DNA from: Croceitalea rosinachiae
Lineage (GTDB): Bacteria; Bacteroidota; Bacteroidia; Flavobacteriales; Flavobacteriaceae
DNA length: 64,000 bases
Assembly: GCF_031846445.1 (NCBI RefSeq)
Contig: NZ_JAVRHR010000003.1
Span: 310,001-374,000 of the forward strand
Direction: 5' to 3'
Shown: positions 52,933 to 61,401 of the stretch, one piece after another
How positions within the stretch are numbered: the stretch's first letter is position 1
Layout of the letters: each line of letters begins with the position of its first letter
Translations under genes and position numbers: made by a program
Notes under the pieces: model-generated
The model's database searches: none
Told to the model about the DNA's origin: nothing
Seen by the model: the letters and a program-made list of their open reading frames with translations, nothing else

Positions 52933-53814
52933 ATGGTAAAAAAAACCCTTCAAAACGCTTACTTAATCTTGATATTGACACTGTCATTATCAACTTTCTC
53001 TCAAAGTACGGATCTAGTCAGGGTCGAATACCTTAGAATACCTGAAAATGACACAGGTATTCAGACTTCACGTTATAAGTTTCTTCTAAATGCACCAATT
53101 AAAGTAAATACTAATAATTATTTAGTAATTGGGGCAGAATACAATCAATTTGATGTTGATTATTCTAGAGAACTGCCATTTGATAAAAGTGAGCTTCAGA
53201 AGTTTCATATTATTGATATGAATCTAGGATATATTACAAAATGGAATGAAAATTGGCGATTTATAGGTATTCTCACCCCCAGATTTGCGTCTAACTTTAC
53301 TAATGGTATTATATCCGATGACTTTTTCTTCAATGCAACTGCAACACTTTGGAAAGAAAAAAAGAATGTAGAAAAACCTTTTAGAATCGTCTTAGGACTG
53401 TCATTTAACAGCACCACTGGACTTCCAATTCCTCTGCCTTTAGTAAGTTATTATAAAAGGTTCCACCCGAATTGGTCATATACGTTAGGAATTCCTAAAA
53501 TGAACTTTAAATATCATCCAAACAAAAAGAATACGATACAAATGGCACTGTTATTGGATGGATACTTTATAAATGTTCAAGACGACATAGAATTACCCGA
53601 TAATATGGTGGGTTCAAAAATTTCATTATCCGCACTCGTAGGCATAGTGGGATATCAATACAACATCACCAAAATGATGTCACTATATGTTTTAGGTGGC
53701 CGATCATTTATTCAAGAAGGTATTTTGAGAAATGACCGTCGTGATAGAACATTTTTATTAAATAGTGAGGCAAATTTTTATCTTAGAACAGGATTTAAAA
53801 TATCAATCTTTTAA
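52933..53814 (+). CDS. DUF6268-like outer-membrane beta-barrel protein
   Basis: 293 residues with a signal peptide (STFSQ). Alternating aromatic strands (YLVIGAEYNQFDVDY, NWRFIGILTPRFASNF, WSYTLGIPKMNFKY) and a terminal strand YLRTGFKISIF with final Phe mark an outer-membrane barrel. I place it in DUF6268 with moderate certainty. Between the MscS gene and the response regulator, nine bases before the latter. Confidence 0.65.
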   Translation: MVKKTLQNAYLILILTLSLSTFSQSTDLVRVEYLRIPENDTGIQTSRYKFLLNAPIKVNTNNYLVIGAEYNQFDVDYSRELPFDKSELQKFHIIDMNLGYITKWNENWRFIGILTPRFASNFTNGIISDDFFFNATATLWKEKKNVEKPFRIVLGLSFNSTTGLPIPLPLVSYYKRFHPNWSYTLGIPKMNFKYHPNKKNTIQMALLLDGYFINVQDDIELPDNMVGSKISLSALVGIVGYQYNITKMMSLYVLGGRSFIQEGILRNDRRDRTFLLNSEANFYLRTGFKISIF

Positions 53815-53822
53815 AAGAAGAC

Positions 53823-54986
53823 ATGTCAAAAATATTAGTAATTGAGGATGAAGCAGCCATTAGAAGGGTTTTGGTCAAAATATTAAGTGAAGAAAATAAT
53901 AGTTATGAAGTTTCTGAGGCTGAAGATGGCGTAAAAGGCATGGAAACCATAAAAAAAGATGATTTTGATTTGGTGCTTTGCGATATTAAAATGCCTAAAA
54001 TGGATGGAGTTGAGGTCTTGGAAGCTGCTAAGAAAATAAAACCTGAAATTCCTTTTATTATGATTTCTGGACATGGCGACTTAGATACTGCCGTTAATAC
54101 CATGCGTCTTGGAGCTTTCGATTATATTTCAAAACCACCAGATTTGAATAGATTGTTGACCACAGTGCGTAATGCACTTGATAAGAAAGAACTAGTAGTC
54201 GAAAACAAAATTCTAAAGAAGAAGGTCAGTAAGAATTATGAAATGATTGGCGAAAGTCCAGAAATAGATATCATTAAAGACATGATTGAAAAGGTGGCTC
54301 CAACTGATGCCAGAGTACTTATTACAGGTTCAAATGGTACAGGTAAAGAACTGGTCGCCCATTGGGTGCATGAAAAAAGTCAACGTTCATCTGCTCCGTT
54401 TATTGAAGTGAACTGTGCTGCAATTCCGTCTGAACTTATTGAGAGTGAGCTTTTTGGACATGTTAAAGGTGCATTTACATCAGCAGTGAAAGACAGAGCA
54501 GGTAAGTTTGAAGCTGCAAATAAAGGGACTATTTTTTTGGATGAGATTGGTGATATGAGTTTGTCCGCACAAGCAAAGGTTCTGCGCGCACTACAAGAAA
54601 ATAAAATTTCTAGGGTTGGAACTGACAAAGACATCAAGGTTGATGTTCGCGTGGTTGCCGCTACGAATAAGGATTTAAAGAAAGAGATTCAAGATGGAAA
54701 GTTTCGTGAGGATTTATACCACCGTCTTGCTGTTATTTTGATTAAAGTCCCGTCATTGAATGACAGGCGTAATGATATTCCTTTATTGATTGAACATTTT
54801 TCAAATAAAATAGCGGAAGAGCAAGGTACGGTGATAAAAGCCTTCTCTAAGAAAGCAGTGAATCTATTAAAAGGCTATGATTGGACAGGTAATGTTCGTG
54901 AATTGAGAAACGTAGTGGAGCGGCTTATAATTTTAGGGGGTAACGAGGTCAATGAAGATGATGTAAAACTATTTGCAAGTAAATAA
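53823..54986 (+). CDS. NtrC-like sigma-54 response regulator lacking a DNA-binding domain
   Basis: 387 residues. Receiver domain 1-120 with acid pocket E8-D9 and phosphoacceptor D54, then the AAA+ domain: GSNGTGKE Walker A, GAFTSA (216-221) in place of GAFTGA for sigma-54 contact, FLDEIGDMS Walker B, and the R-finger region. The protein stops at EDDVKLFASK, just after the AAA+ lid, so the C-terminal Fis-type helix-turn-helix is missing. Such proteins can activate sigma-54 polymerase from solution. No sensor kinase is adjacent. It ends the operon that starts with the ABC exporter. Confidence 0.9.
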   Translation: MSKILVIEDEAAIRRVLVKILSEENNSYEVSEAEDGVKGMETIKKDDFDLVLCDIKMPKMDGVEVLEAAKKIKPEIPFIMISGHGDLDTAVNTMRLGAFDYISKPPDLNRLLTTVRNALDKKELVVENKILKKKVSKNYEMIGESPEIDIIKDMIEKVAPTDARVLITGSNGTGKELVAHWVHEKSQRSSAPFIEVNCAAIPSELIESELFGHVKGAFTSAVKDRAGKFEAANKGTIFLDEIGDMSLSAQAKVLRALQENKISRVGTDKDIKVDVRVVAATNKDLKKEIQDGKFREDLYHRLAVILIKVPSLNDRRNDIPLLIEHFSNKIAEEQGTVIKAFSKKAVNLLKGYDWTGNVRELRNVVERLIILGGNEVNEDDVKLFASK

Positions 54987-55703
54987 TTACTTTACAGGGC
55001 AGCCATTTAAGCGTGTTAAAGCATCATAAGTAATCTCTTTCACCCTTTTATGATAATAAATTTTGGCCTCTGAATGCGAGCCTTTCCTAAGCTGCTCTTT
55101 AGTTTTAGTATGAATTTTTGATATGAAGTTAAAAGCATCTGGGCAGTCTACATATTGTATAACTTTATCTAAAGAATTTTCAAACTCGGCAAGACTTTGA
55201 TTCATAGTCTCGCGAAGTTGTTTGGCTTTTGATAAAAGTACTCCACCTTGATCGTTCAGCACTTGTTTGGTGTTAAGTACCAAAAGGTCGTCTCCATATT
55301 CACTTTGGTCATTATTTTCAAATTCTTCTAAAGCTTCTATACTGTTTAAAGTATTCTTCATAGCAATCTCTAAAAATGTTTTAGAGTCTTCAAACGATTT
55401 TGATTTAGTAGCTACCTTTAGATTTTTTTCTGCTTCAGTTATGTTTTTAAGGGCATTTTCACAACCACAATCTTTGAAGTTCTTTTTGGTATTATTGATT
55501 CCTCTTAAAGCTTTGTAAGCATAATATTTAGCCTTTTCGAAGTTATCGGCTTTTATGGCAAGTTGAGTCTGGTCTTTAATAAACTCAGTATGCTGATTGG
55601 CAAATGCACAAGCATTCAAGGTAGTAAACGACGCCATTATCCAAAGAGCTAAAAGCCCTAAAACAGCAGCTATGACAAGCACAGCTCTTCTGTAGGTTTT
55701 CAT
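54987..55703 (-). CDS. Membrane-anchored helical protein, unknown function
   Basis: 238 residues. One N-terminal membrane segment (LVIAAVLGLLALWIMASF), then a helical, charged extracytoplasmic domain with cysteine pairs (NACAFAN, KDCGCENA, YVDCPDAF, NGCPVK) that could form disulfides. Probable coiled-coil stretches (ENALKNITEAEKNLKVATKSKSFEDSK). No family recognised. Convergent with the sigma-54 regulator, stop codons adjacent. A TACCTTTG box lies 21 bases upstream. Confidence 0.65.
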   Translation of the reverse strand: MKTYRRAVLVIAAVLGLLALWIMASFTTLNACAFANQHTEFIKDQTQLAIKADNFEKAKYYAYKALRGINNTKKNFKDCGCENALKNITEAEKNLKVATKSKSFEDSKTFLEIAMKNTLNSIEALEEFENNDQSEYGDDLLVLNTKQVLNDQGGVLLSKAKQLRETMNQSLAEFENSLDKVIQYVDCPDAFNFISKIHTKTKEQLRKGSHSEAKIYYHKRVKEITYDALTRLNGCPVK

Positions 55704-55723
55704 AAAAGTATGATTTGGTGTTT

Positions 55724-55731
55724 CAAAGGTA
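55724..55731 (-). promoter_or_regulatory. Promoter -7 box
   Basis: TACCTTTG on the minus strand with a TTTA 19 bases upstream, serving the gene that starts at 55703. Confidence 0.5.
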
Positions 55732-55873
55732 CTTCAGGGTGTTAGCGAATTAAAATTCTATCGTTTAAAACCCTTTTTTTTACTTTGAAATGAAAGATTT
55801 TCTTAAAAAATCGATGAATTGCGTCATTTAGCTGTTTGCATTTAAATCATCAAAATTGCTTATATTTCTATCT

Positions 55874-56758
55874 ATGGATAATATTAGTATAGATTCTTAC
55901 CGGGTTGATGGCCCAACAAAACTTTCTGACCGTTCTACTAATGTTGATTTTGGGTTGGAGAACAAAGCTCTAAAGAAAGAGCTAAAAGAGGTTAGTGAAG
56001 AACTTGCCTCTTTTCAAGATACTTTGTACGCACATGGTAAATACGGAGTACTAGTATGTTTACAAGGAATGGACACGGCAGGTAAAGATAGTTTGATACG
56101 TGAAGTTTTTAAAGAACTAAATGCACGTGGTGTAGAGGTGCATAGTTTTAAAGTACCCACATCATTAGAGTTGAATCATGATTATTTATGGAGACATTAT
56201 ATCGCACTACCAGAACGTGGAAAATTTAGTGTTTTTAATCGAACCCATTATGAAAATGTCTTGGTCACCAAAGTTCACCCGCAATATATTTTGGGAGAGA
56301 ATATTCCAGGTGTGGATAGCGTAGAAGATATAAATGAAGCGTTTTGGGAAAGAAGATATAGACAGATTAATGATTTTGAACGACACATTGTGGAAAATGG
56401 TACCCTAATCTTTAAATTCTTTTTGCATCTTTCAAAAGAAGAACAACGTCAACGTTTATTAAGACGACTAGAACTAAAACAAAAGAATTGGAAATTTTCC
56501 CCTGGTGATTTAAAAGAACGAAAACTTTGGAATCAATATCAGGTTTGTTATGAAGAGGCCATCAATAAAACCTCAAAACCCCATGCACCTTGGTACATTA
56601 TTCCAGCAGACAATAAAAAAGCAGCACGTGTTTTAGTTGCTTCCATTTTATTACAATCGTTAAAAAAATACAAAGATGTTCAAGAGCCAGAGCTTGATGA
56701 TGAAATAAAGTCTAATTTAGAAATCTTTAAACAAGAATTAGAAAAAGAAAAAGAATGA
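55874..56758 (+). CDS. Polyphosphate kinase 2 family phosphotransferase
   Basis: 294 residues from the ATG at 55874; a TTG at 55856 is in frame, but a TATATTTC box at 55861-55868 would put transcription start on the ATG, favouring it and suggesting a leaderless message. Walker A GMDTAGKDS (65-73), Walker B-like FNRTHYENVL, and the lid ERRYRQINDFERH are the PPK2 signatures. It transfers phosphate between polyphosphate and nucleotides; class (AMP, ADP or GDP) is not evident. Overlaps the next gene by four bases. Confidence 0.9.
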   Translation: MDNISIDSYRVDGPTKLSDRSTNVDFGLENKALKKELKEVSEELASFQDTLYAHGKYGVLVCLQGMDTAGKDSLIREVFKELNARGVEVHSFKVPTSLELNHDYLWRHYIALPERGKFSVFNRTHYENVLVTKVHPQYILGENIPGVDSVEDINEAFWERRYRQINDFERHIVENGTLIFKFFLHLSKEEQRQRLLRRLELKQKNWKFSPGDLKERKLWNQYQVCYEEAINKTSKPHAPWYIIPADNKKAARVLVASILLQSLKKYKDVQEPELDDEIKSNLEIFKQELEKEKE

Positions 56759-58149
56759 GAATTACGCTCCTAATTACACTTTTTGCCATAAGTAGTATTT
56801 TTTCGCAAACGGAAGATGAAAGGCAAATGAAGGCAATTTACGATATGGCCCTGACAGAAGGTAAAGCCTACGATTGGCTCAATTATTTATCAAATCAAAT
56901 AGGGGGTCGACTATCTGGTTCAGTGCAGGCTCAGCAAGCTGTTGAATACACACAAAATCAATTGGACTCTTTGGGATTGGATAGGGTTTGGTTGCAGCCT
57001 GTGATGGTGCCAAAATGGGTGAGAGGCACGCCTGAATTTGCCTATATAGAAACCAAACCGGGTCTAACCACTAATGTCCCTATTTGTGCCTTGGGGGGGT
57101 CTGTTGCTACACCAGATGTAGGAATCAAAGCCAATGTTATAGAAGTTAACGGAATAGAAGATTTAGAAAAACTTGGCTCAGAAAAAATTAAGGGTAAAAT
57201 AGTGTTTTATAACCGCCCAATGGACCCTACTGAAATCAGTACTTTTAGTGCTTATTCTGGTTGTGTAAATCAGCGTTATTCGGGTGCAGCTGAAGCTGGC
57301 AAATACGGAGCTATAGGAATTATTGTACGTTCTATGAATCTTAGATTAGATGATTATCCGCATACAGGATCCATGAGTTATGGTGATACACCAGTTCAAA
57401 ACCGAATTCCTGCTGCGGCAATAAGTACGAAAGGTGCTGATTTATTGAGTACAACCCTTCAGTTAAACCCTGAGATTAACTTTTATTTTAAACAGAACTG
57501 TAAACAGTTTGATGATGTTGAGTCTTATAATGTTATTGGTGAGATAAAAGGATCGACGTACCCAAATGAAATTATGGTCGTAGGTGGTCATTTAGATTCT
57601 TGGGATTTGGGAGATGGTTCACATGATGATGGAGCAGGCGTTGTGCAAAGTATGGATGTACTTCGTTTGATTAAAGCTAGTGGGTATCAGCCTCAACGAA
57701 CTATTCGTGTGGTTTTGTTCATGAATGAAGAAAACGGTCTTAGGGGTGGTAATAAATATGCAGAAGTGGCGAAAAGTAAAAATGAAAATCATGTTTTCGC
57801 ATTGGAAAGTGATGCAGGTGGATTCACTCCTCGCGGATTTTCTTTTGATTGTTCTGATGAAGATTTTGCTCAGGTTGAAGGTTGGAAAAAACTTTTTGAA
57901 CCCTATTTAATACATATGTTTATAAAGGGAGGTAGTGGCGCTGATATTGGACCTTTAAAAGACGAAGGTTTGGTTTTGGCAGGCTTACGGCCAGACTCTC
58001 AGCGCTATTTTGATCATCATCATGCAGAAAATGATACTTTTGAGCATGTGAATAAACGTGAACTAGAGCTTGGTGCTGCTACAATGACCAGTTTAATTTA
58101 TTTAGTAGATAAATATGGTTTCGGAGTTCAAAAGAAGGTCAAGGGCTAA
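56755..58149 (+). CDS. Secreted M28 family metallopeptidase
   Basis: 464 residues with a Sec signal (SSIFSQ). Zn-binding residues of family M28 are visible: H279 in GGHLDSWDLG, bridging D291 in SHDDGAG, and E325-E326 in NEENGLRGG; HHHAENDTFEHVN near the end gives the last histidine. A PA-like insert (about 130-230, with AAEAGKYGAIGIIVRS) precedes the catalytic domain. Probably an aminopeptidase or carboxypeptidase acting on peptides outside the cytoplasm. Start overlaps the PPK2 stop (ATGA). Confidence 0.92.
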   Translation: MRITLLITLFAISSIFSQTEDERQMKAIYDMALTEGKAYDWLNYLSNQIGGRLSGSVQAQQAVEYTQNQLDSLGLDRVWLQPVMVPKWVRGTPEFAYIETKPGLTTNVPICALGGSVATPDVGIKANVIEVNGIEDLEKLGSEKIKGKIVFYNRPMDPTEISTFSAYSGCVNQRYSGAAEAGKYGAIGIIVRSMNLRLDDYPHTGSMSYGDTPVQNRIPAAAISTKGADLLSTTLQLNPEINFYFKQNCKQFDDVESYNVIGEIKGSTYPNEIMVVGGHLDSWDLGDGSHDDGAGVVQSMDVLRLIKASGYQPQRTIRVVLFMNEENGLRGGNKYAEVAKSKNENHVFALESDAGGFTPRGFSFDCSDEDFAQVEGWKKLFEPYLIHMFIKGGSGADIGPLKDEGLVLAGLRPDSQRYFDHHHAENDTFEHVNKRELELGAATMTSLIYLVDKYGFGVQKKVKG

Positions 58150-58334
58150 ATAATTAACCACTTTTTCGTTTTTGAATCTATTCTAATTGATTATTATGTT
58201 CTTATAATTTATTTCATAAGGCTCCCCACAATGAGCTTGTAAACATATACATCTGTTTGAAGGAACGTCACCTTGCTCGGTCTATTTTTAGGCTAGATGT
58301 TCACTTTTAGATGAGTTATAGTATATGTGAATTT

Positions 58335-58364
58335 TTTGCTATTCATAGTAAAGCACTACCTTTG
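58335..58364 (+). promoter_or_regulatory. Promoter of the cyclophilin-FKBP gene
   Basis: TTTG (58335-58338), 18-base gap, TACCTTTG (58357-58364). It lies downstream of a possible start at 58327, which therefore cannot be the translation start; the ATG at 58378 is. Confidence 0.65.
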
Positions 58365-58377
58365 CCGCTTAATAAAA

Positions 58378-59319
58378 ATGAGCAAAATGCAAGACGGTAT
58401 ATACGCAAAATTTAATACAACAAAAGGTGAGATTTTAGTTAAATTAACTCATGATAAAACACCTGGTACGGTGGGTAATTTTGTTGCTTTAGCTGAGGGT
58501 AATATGGAAAATGAGGCAAAACCACAAGGTAATCCTTACTACGACGGTCTTAAATTTCATAGAGTGATTCCAGATTTTATGATTCAAGGCGGATGTCCAC
58601 AAGGGACTGGAACGGGTAGTCCCGGATATCAGTTTGATGATGAGTTTCATCCAGACTTAAACCATTCAGAACCTGGTGTACTTTCTATGGCCAATGCTGG
58701 ACCCGGCACTAACGGGAGTCAATTTTTTATCACCCACGTACCTACACCTTGGTTAGACAATAAACATACCGTTTTTGGTCATGTTGAGAGTGGACAGGAA
58801 GTTGTTGATATAGTTGACCAAGGTGATGTCATTGAAAGTCTTGAGATAATTAGAGTAGGAGAGGAAGCCGAAAAGTTTACAGCAATTGAATCTTTTAGAA
58901 CTTTTGAAGGTGCCAGAGAAAAAAGGATATCAGAGCAAAAAGCACAAGCCGAGGCTGCCATGGAAGAACTAGCTGCTGGCTTTGATAAGACCGAATCTGG
59001 GTTACGCTACAAGATGATACAGACCGGTTCTGGCGTAAAAGCTGAAAAAGGGAAAACAGTATCTGTTCATTATGAGGGAAGCCTACCCGATGGTCAAATA
59101 TTTGATTCTTCGTTTAAAAGAAACAAGCCTATTGATTTTCAATTAGGTGTCGGCCAAGTGATTTCTGGTTGGGATGAAGGTATTGCATTATTAAAAGTCG
59201 GTGATAAAGCACGTTTTGTGATTCCTTCGCATCTTGGTTATGGAAGAGCTGGTGCCGGCGGTGTTATTCCTCCAGATGCCACTCTAATATTTGATGTCGA
59301 ATTAATGGACGTAAAATAA
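58378..59319 (+). CDS. Dual-family peptidyl-prolyl isomerase: cyclophilin-FKBP fusion
   Basis: 313 residues without a signal peptide. Residues 1-160 are a cyclophilin (FHRVIPDFMIQGGCPQGTGTG, then NGSQFFITHVPTPWLDNKHTVFGHV); a helical linker rich in Glu and Ala follows; residues 210-313 are an FKBP (GKTVSVHYEGSLPDGQIFDSS, VISGWDEGIALLKVGDKARF, GYGRAGAGGVIPPDATLIFDVEL). Both keep their active-site residues, so the protein should have two isomerase sites with different drug sensitivities. The order fits the CFBP type of dual immunophilin known from some flavobacteria. Confidence 0.93.
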   Translation: MSKMQDGIYAKFNTTKGEILVKLTHDKTPGTVGNFVALAEGNMENEAKPQGNPYYDGLKFHRVIPDFMIQGGCPQGTGTGSPGYQFDDEFHPDLNHSEPGVLSMANAGPGTNGSQFFITHVPTPWLDNKHTVFGHVESGQEVVDIVDQGDVIESLEIIRVGEEAEKFTAIESFRTFEGAREKRISEQKAQAEAAMEELAAGFDKTESGLRYKMIQTGSGVKAEKGKTVSVHYEGSLPDGQIFDSSFKRNKPIDFQLGVGQVISGWDEGIALLKVGDKARFVIPSHLGYGRAGAGGVIPPDATLIFDVELMDVK

Positions 59320-59375
59320 AGACGAAATCAGTGTTTAGAAAACCTGTTTATGAGTTGTTCATAGCTACTAAATAA

Positions 59376-59408
59376 TAAAAAGCCTTCTTATTAGGGGCTT
59401 TTTTATTT
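59376..59408. terminator. Bidirectional terminator
   Basis: AAAAAGCC and GGCTTTTT around a 12-base loop, with T-runs on both strands. It ends the isomerase gene (plus) and the tiny peptide gene at 59403 (minus). Confidence 0.8.
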
Positions 59409-59486
59409 TGCCCTATTCACGCTCAAGAACAACAGAAATAAGTTGATAGCGAGCAAGAAAAGTAAAATCGTAAAAAAAGTATTCAT
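59403..59486 (-). CDS. 27-residue membrane peptide, small paralogous family
   Basis: ATG to TAA, 27 residues: one hydrophobic span beginning MNTFFTILLFLLAINLF and ending SVNRAK. It matches the peptide at 59553 in most positions (MxTF, ILL.LLAINL, LLF.SV) and the N-terminal span of the 59-residue protein at 43370. Three independent copies of such a pattern argue for real coding. Basic residues only at the C-terminus suggest N-out, C-in topology. Its stop overlaps a bidirectional terminator, which fits a genuine transcript. Confidence 0.7.
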   Translation of the reverse strand: MNTFFTILLFLLAINLFLLFLSVNRAK

Positions 59487-59552
59487 TGGATTGTGGTTAT
59501 TTAGAGTGAAAGAATCTTTCACTTATAACAATTAAACGGAGAAAAACCCTAC

Positions 59553-59639
59553 TTATTTTTTAGAACCACTAACACTTATAAATAAAAGTGCCAAATTGAT
59601 GGCAAGTAGGCTTAAAAGAATACCCAAAAAAGTAATCAT
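59553..59639 (-). CDS. 28-residue membrane peptide, small paralogous family
   Basis: ATG to TAA, 28 residues, beginning MITFLGILLSLLAINLALL and ending SVSGSKK. Paralogue of the peptide 66 bases downstream (59403-59486), in tandem on the minus strand. An invariant asparagine sits mid-membrane after LLAI. Too short for usual gene calling, so probably not annotated in related genomes. Function unknown; small toxins, respiratory-complex subunits and stress peptides share this design. Confidence 0.7.
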   Translation of the reverse strand: MITFLGILLSLLAINLALLFISVSGSKK

Positions 59640-59730
59640 GTTGTGTTAATTTAAGGGGGAAACTAAAATTGTTTAACTTTTAGACGCTAAAATCTATTTT
59701 AGTTGCGCAAACCTTCAACAAAATACAAAC

Positions 59731-59765
59731 AAAAAGCCCCCAACTAAAAAGTGGGGGCTTTCATA
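59731..59765 (-). terminator. Terminator of the cold shock gene
   Basis: AAGCCCCCA and TGGGGGCTT form a nine-base stem; on the minus strand a T-run follows. About 25 bases after the cold shock stop. Confidence 0.85.
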
Positions 59766-59786
59766 TAAAAAAGTGTGCTGTTAACC

Positions 59787-59981
59787 TTAATCTATAACTT
59801 GTACATTTACGGCGTTCAATCCTTTTTTACCTTGCTGTAGTTCGAATTCTACATTGTCACCTTCTCTAATCTCATCGATTAAACCTGAAATGTGTACGAA
59901 GTGATCTGTGTTTGAACCTTCTTCAGTAATAAAGCCATAGCCCTTAGAATCATTGAAGAATTTTACTGTTCCTTTACTCAT
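59787..59981 (-). CDS. Cold shock domain protein
   Basis: 64 residues, a single OB-fold. RNP1 is KGYGFIT and RNP2 is HFVHISGL (phenylalanine retained), the single-stranded nucleic acid binding strands of the CspA family. It melts RNA structure in the cytoplasm. A TACCTTTG box at 60010-60017 gives a short leader of about 20 bases, unlike the long leader of E. coli cspA, so RNA-thermosensor control is unlikely. Confidence 0.95.
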   Translation of the reverse strand: MSKGTVKFFNDSKGYGFITEEGSNTDHFVHISGLIDEIREGDNVEFELQQGKKGLNAVNVQVID

Positions 59982-60009
59982 AATAAAAAATAAAAATTAA
60001 TTTGAGCTG

Positions 60010-60017
60010 CAAAGGTA
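60010..60017 (-). promoter_or_regulatory. Promoter -7 box of the cold shock gene
   Basis: TACCTTTG on the minus strand, 29 bases before the start codon. No clear -33 TTTG at the standard distance. Confidence 0.5.
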
Positions 60018-60066
60018 CGTTTAATTTGTTGACAATGAATCACTTTATGTTAATTTTTGGTAAAAT

Positions 60067-60705
60067 TTAGGTTGTCGGGTCAGGCGTCATCCTCAAATAG
60101 GGCTTAATTACATCGACTCCTTTATCGAAGATTTCTTTTGCCTCAGCAGTAGGAATAGCAGGACTTACGACTACATCTTCACCATTTTTCCAATTGGCAG
60201 GTGTAGCTACTTTATGATAAGCAGTTAACTGCAAAGAGTCAATTACTCGCAATAGCTCATGAAAATTACGACCTGTTGAGGCAGGATAAGTCAAAATCAA
60301 TTTTATAGTCTTATCGGGTGCGATAATAAATACCGAACGAACTGTCAAATTATTATCAGCCTTTGGGTGAATCATATCATATAAATCAGAAACTTTTCTA
60401 TCTTCATCAGCAACAATAGGAAAGTTGACCGTTGTTTTTTGAGTTTCATTAATGTCCTTTATCCATTCGTTATGAGAGTTGGTGCCATCAACACTTAGTG
60501 CCATCATTTTTACTTTACGTTTGTCAAACTCTACTTTAAATTTAGCAGCAGTACCTAACTCGGTCGTGCAAACTGGAGTGAAATCCGCTGGATGTGAAAA
60601 TAATATGCCCCAACCATCACTTAAATAATCATAAAAATTTAGTGTTCCTTGCGAAGTTTCTGCCGTAAAATCTGGTGCTGTATCGCCCAATCGTAATGTT
60701 GCCAT
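60067..60705 (-). CDS. 1-Cys peroxiredoxin (Prx6-like)
   Basis: 212 residues. The peroxidatic cysteine is C46 in SHPADFTPVCTTELG; no resolving cysteine follows, and the long C-terminal arm (WKNGEDVVVSPAIPTAEAKEIF) is that of the Prx6 group. It reduces hydrogen peroxide and organic peroxides in the cytoplasm using a small thiol, plausibly bacillithiol in this lineage. The YfiT gene across the divergent spacer fits that thiol. Confidence 0.93.
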   Translation of the reverse strand: MATLRLGDTAPDFTAETSQGTLNFYDYLSDGWGILFSHPADFTPVCTTELGTAAKFKVEFDKRKVKMMALSVDGTNSHNEWIKDINETQKTTVNFPIVADEDRKVSDLYDMIHPKADNNLTVRSVFIIAPDKTIKLILTYPASTGRNFHELLRVIDSLQLTAYHKVATPANWKNGEDVVVSPAIPTAEAKEIFDKGVDVIKPYLRMTPDPTT

Positions 60706-60858
60706 TTTTCTTGATTTTTGATTTATAAATTTGAATACTCTATAAAATTAGTGGATTAAAAACCTAAGATGATTTTATAGCGGTTAAAAATCTATTAAAA
60801 TTTTGTTTCAAACTATGATTTTGATCAGTTTAAAAAACAAAGTTTGGTATTTTTATGC

Positions 60859-61401
60859 ATGGAAAAATACAACTTAGAAGAATTACGCTACCCTATTGGA
60901 AAATATAAAATTCCTAGTCCTATTTCCGAAGACCAATTGTCAGAATGGATATCAATTTTAGAGCATTTACCGCAACGTTTGAGTAATATGGTAAGTGGAC
61001 TTTCCGAAACACAATTAAATACTCCATACCGACCACAAGGTTGGTCAGTAAGGCAATTGGTGCACCATATTTCTGATAGCCATCATCATAGTTATATTCG
61101 ATTTAAATGGGCACTGACAGAAGATAACCCTATAATTAAACCGTATTTTGAAAAAGAATGGTCAAATCTTTTTGATGCTAAAATAGCGCCAATTCAAATG
61201 TCATTAAATCATTTAAGTGCTGTGCATGCAAAATTGGTTTATTTATTAAAAGGACTTTCTCAAGAAGATTTACAGCGCAAATTCACTCATCCTGATGGAA
61301 ATGAAGAATCAACTTTAAAAGAGAACATTGGTAGGTATGCTTGGCATGGTACCCATCACCTCACCCATATTGAGAATTTAATTAATAGGGAAGGCTGGTA
61401 A
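60859..61401 (+). CDS. YfiT family bacillithiol transferase (DinB-like)
   Basis: 180 residues from the ATG at 60859. Four-helix DinB/YfiT fold with the metal histidines H-x-x-x in QLVHHISDSHHHSY and HGTHHLTHIENLI, and the family motif RPQGWSVRQLVHH. YfiT/BstA proteins conjugate bacillithiol to electrophiles, for detoxification. It stops one base before the convergent GNAT stop. The Prx6-like gene is divergent with a 150-base spacer. Confidence 0.88.
   Translation: MEKYNLEELRYPIGKYKIPSPISEDQLSEWISILEHLPQRLSNMVSGLSETQLNTPYRPQGWSVRQLVHHISDSHHHSYIRFKWALTEDNPIIKPYFEKEWSNLFDAKIAPIQMSLNHLSAVHAKLVYLLKGLSQEDLQRKFTHPDGNEESTLKENIGRYAWHGTHHLTHIENLINREGW

Noticed and set aside
58150..58334. Possible tRNA or small RNA between the M28 and isomerase genes
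   Set aside because: No cloverleaf, TTCnA-type arm or stable hairpin with a T-run could be folded by eye.
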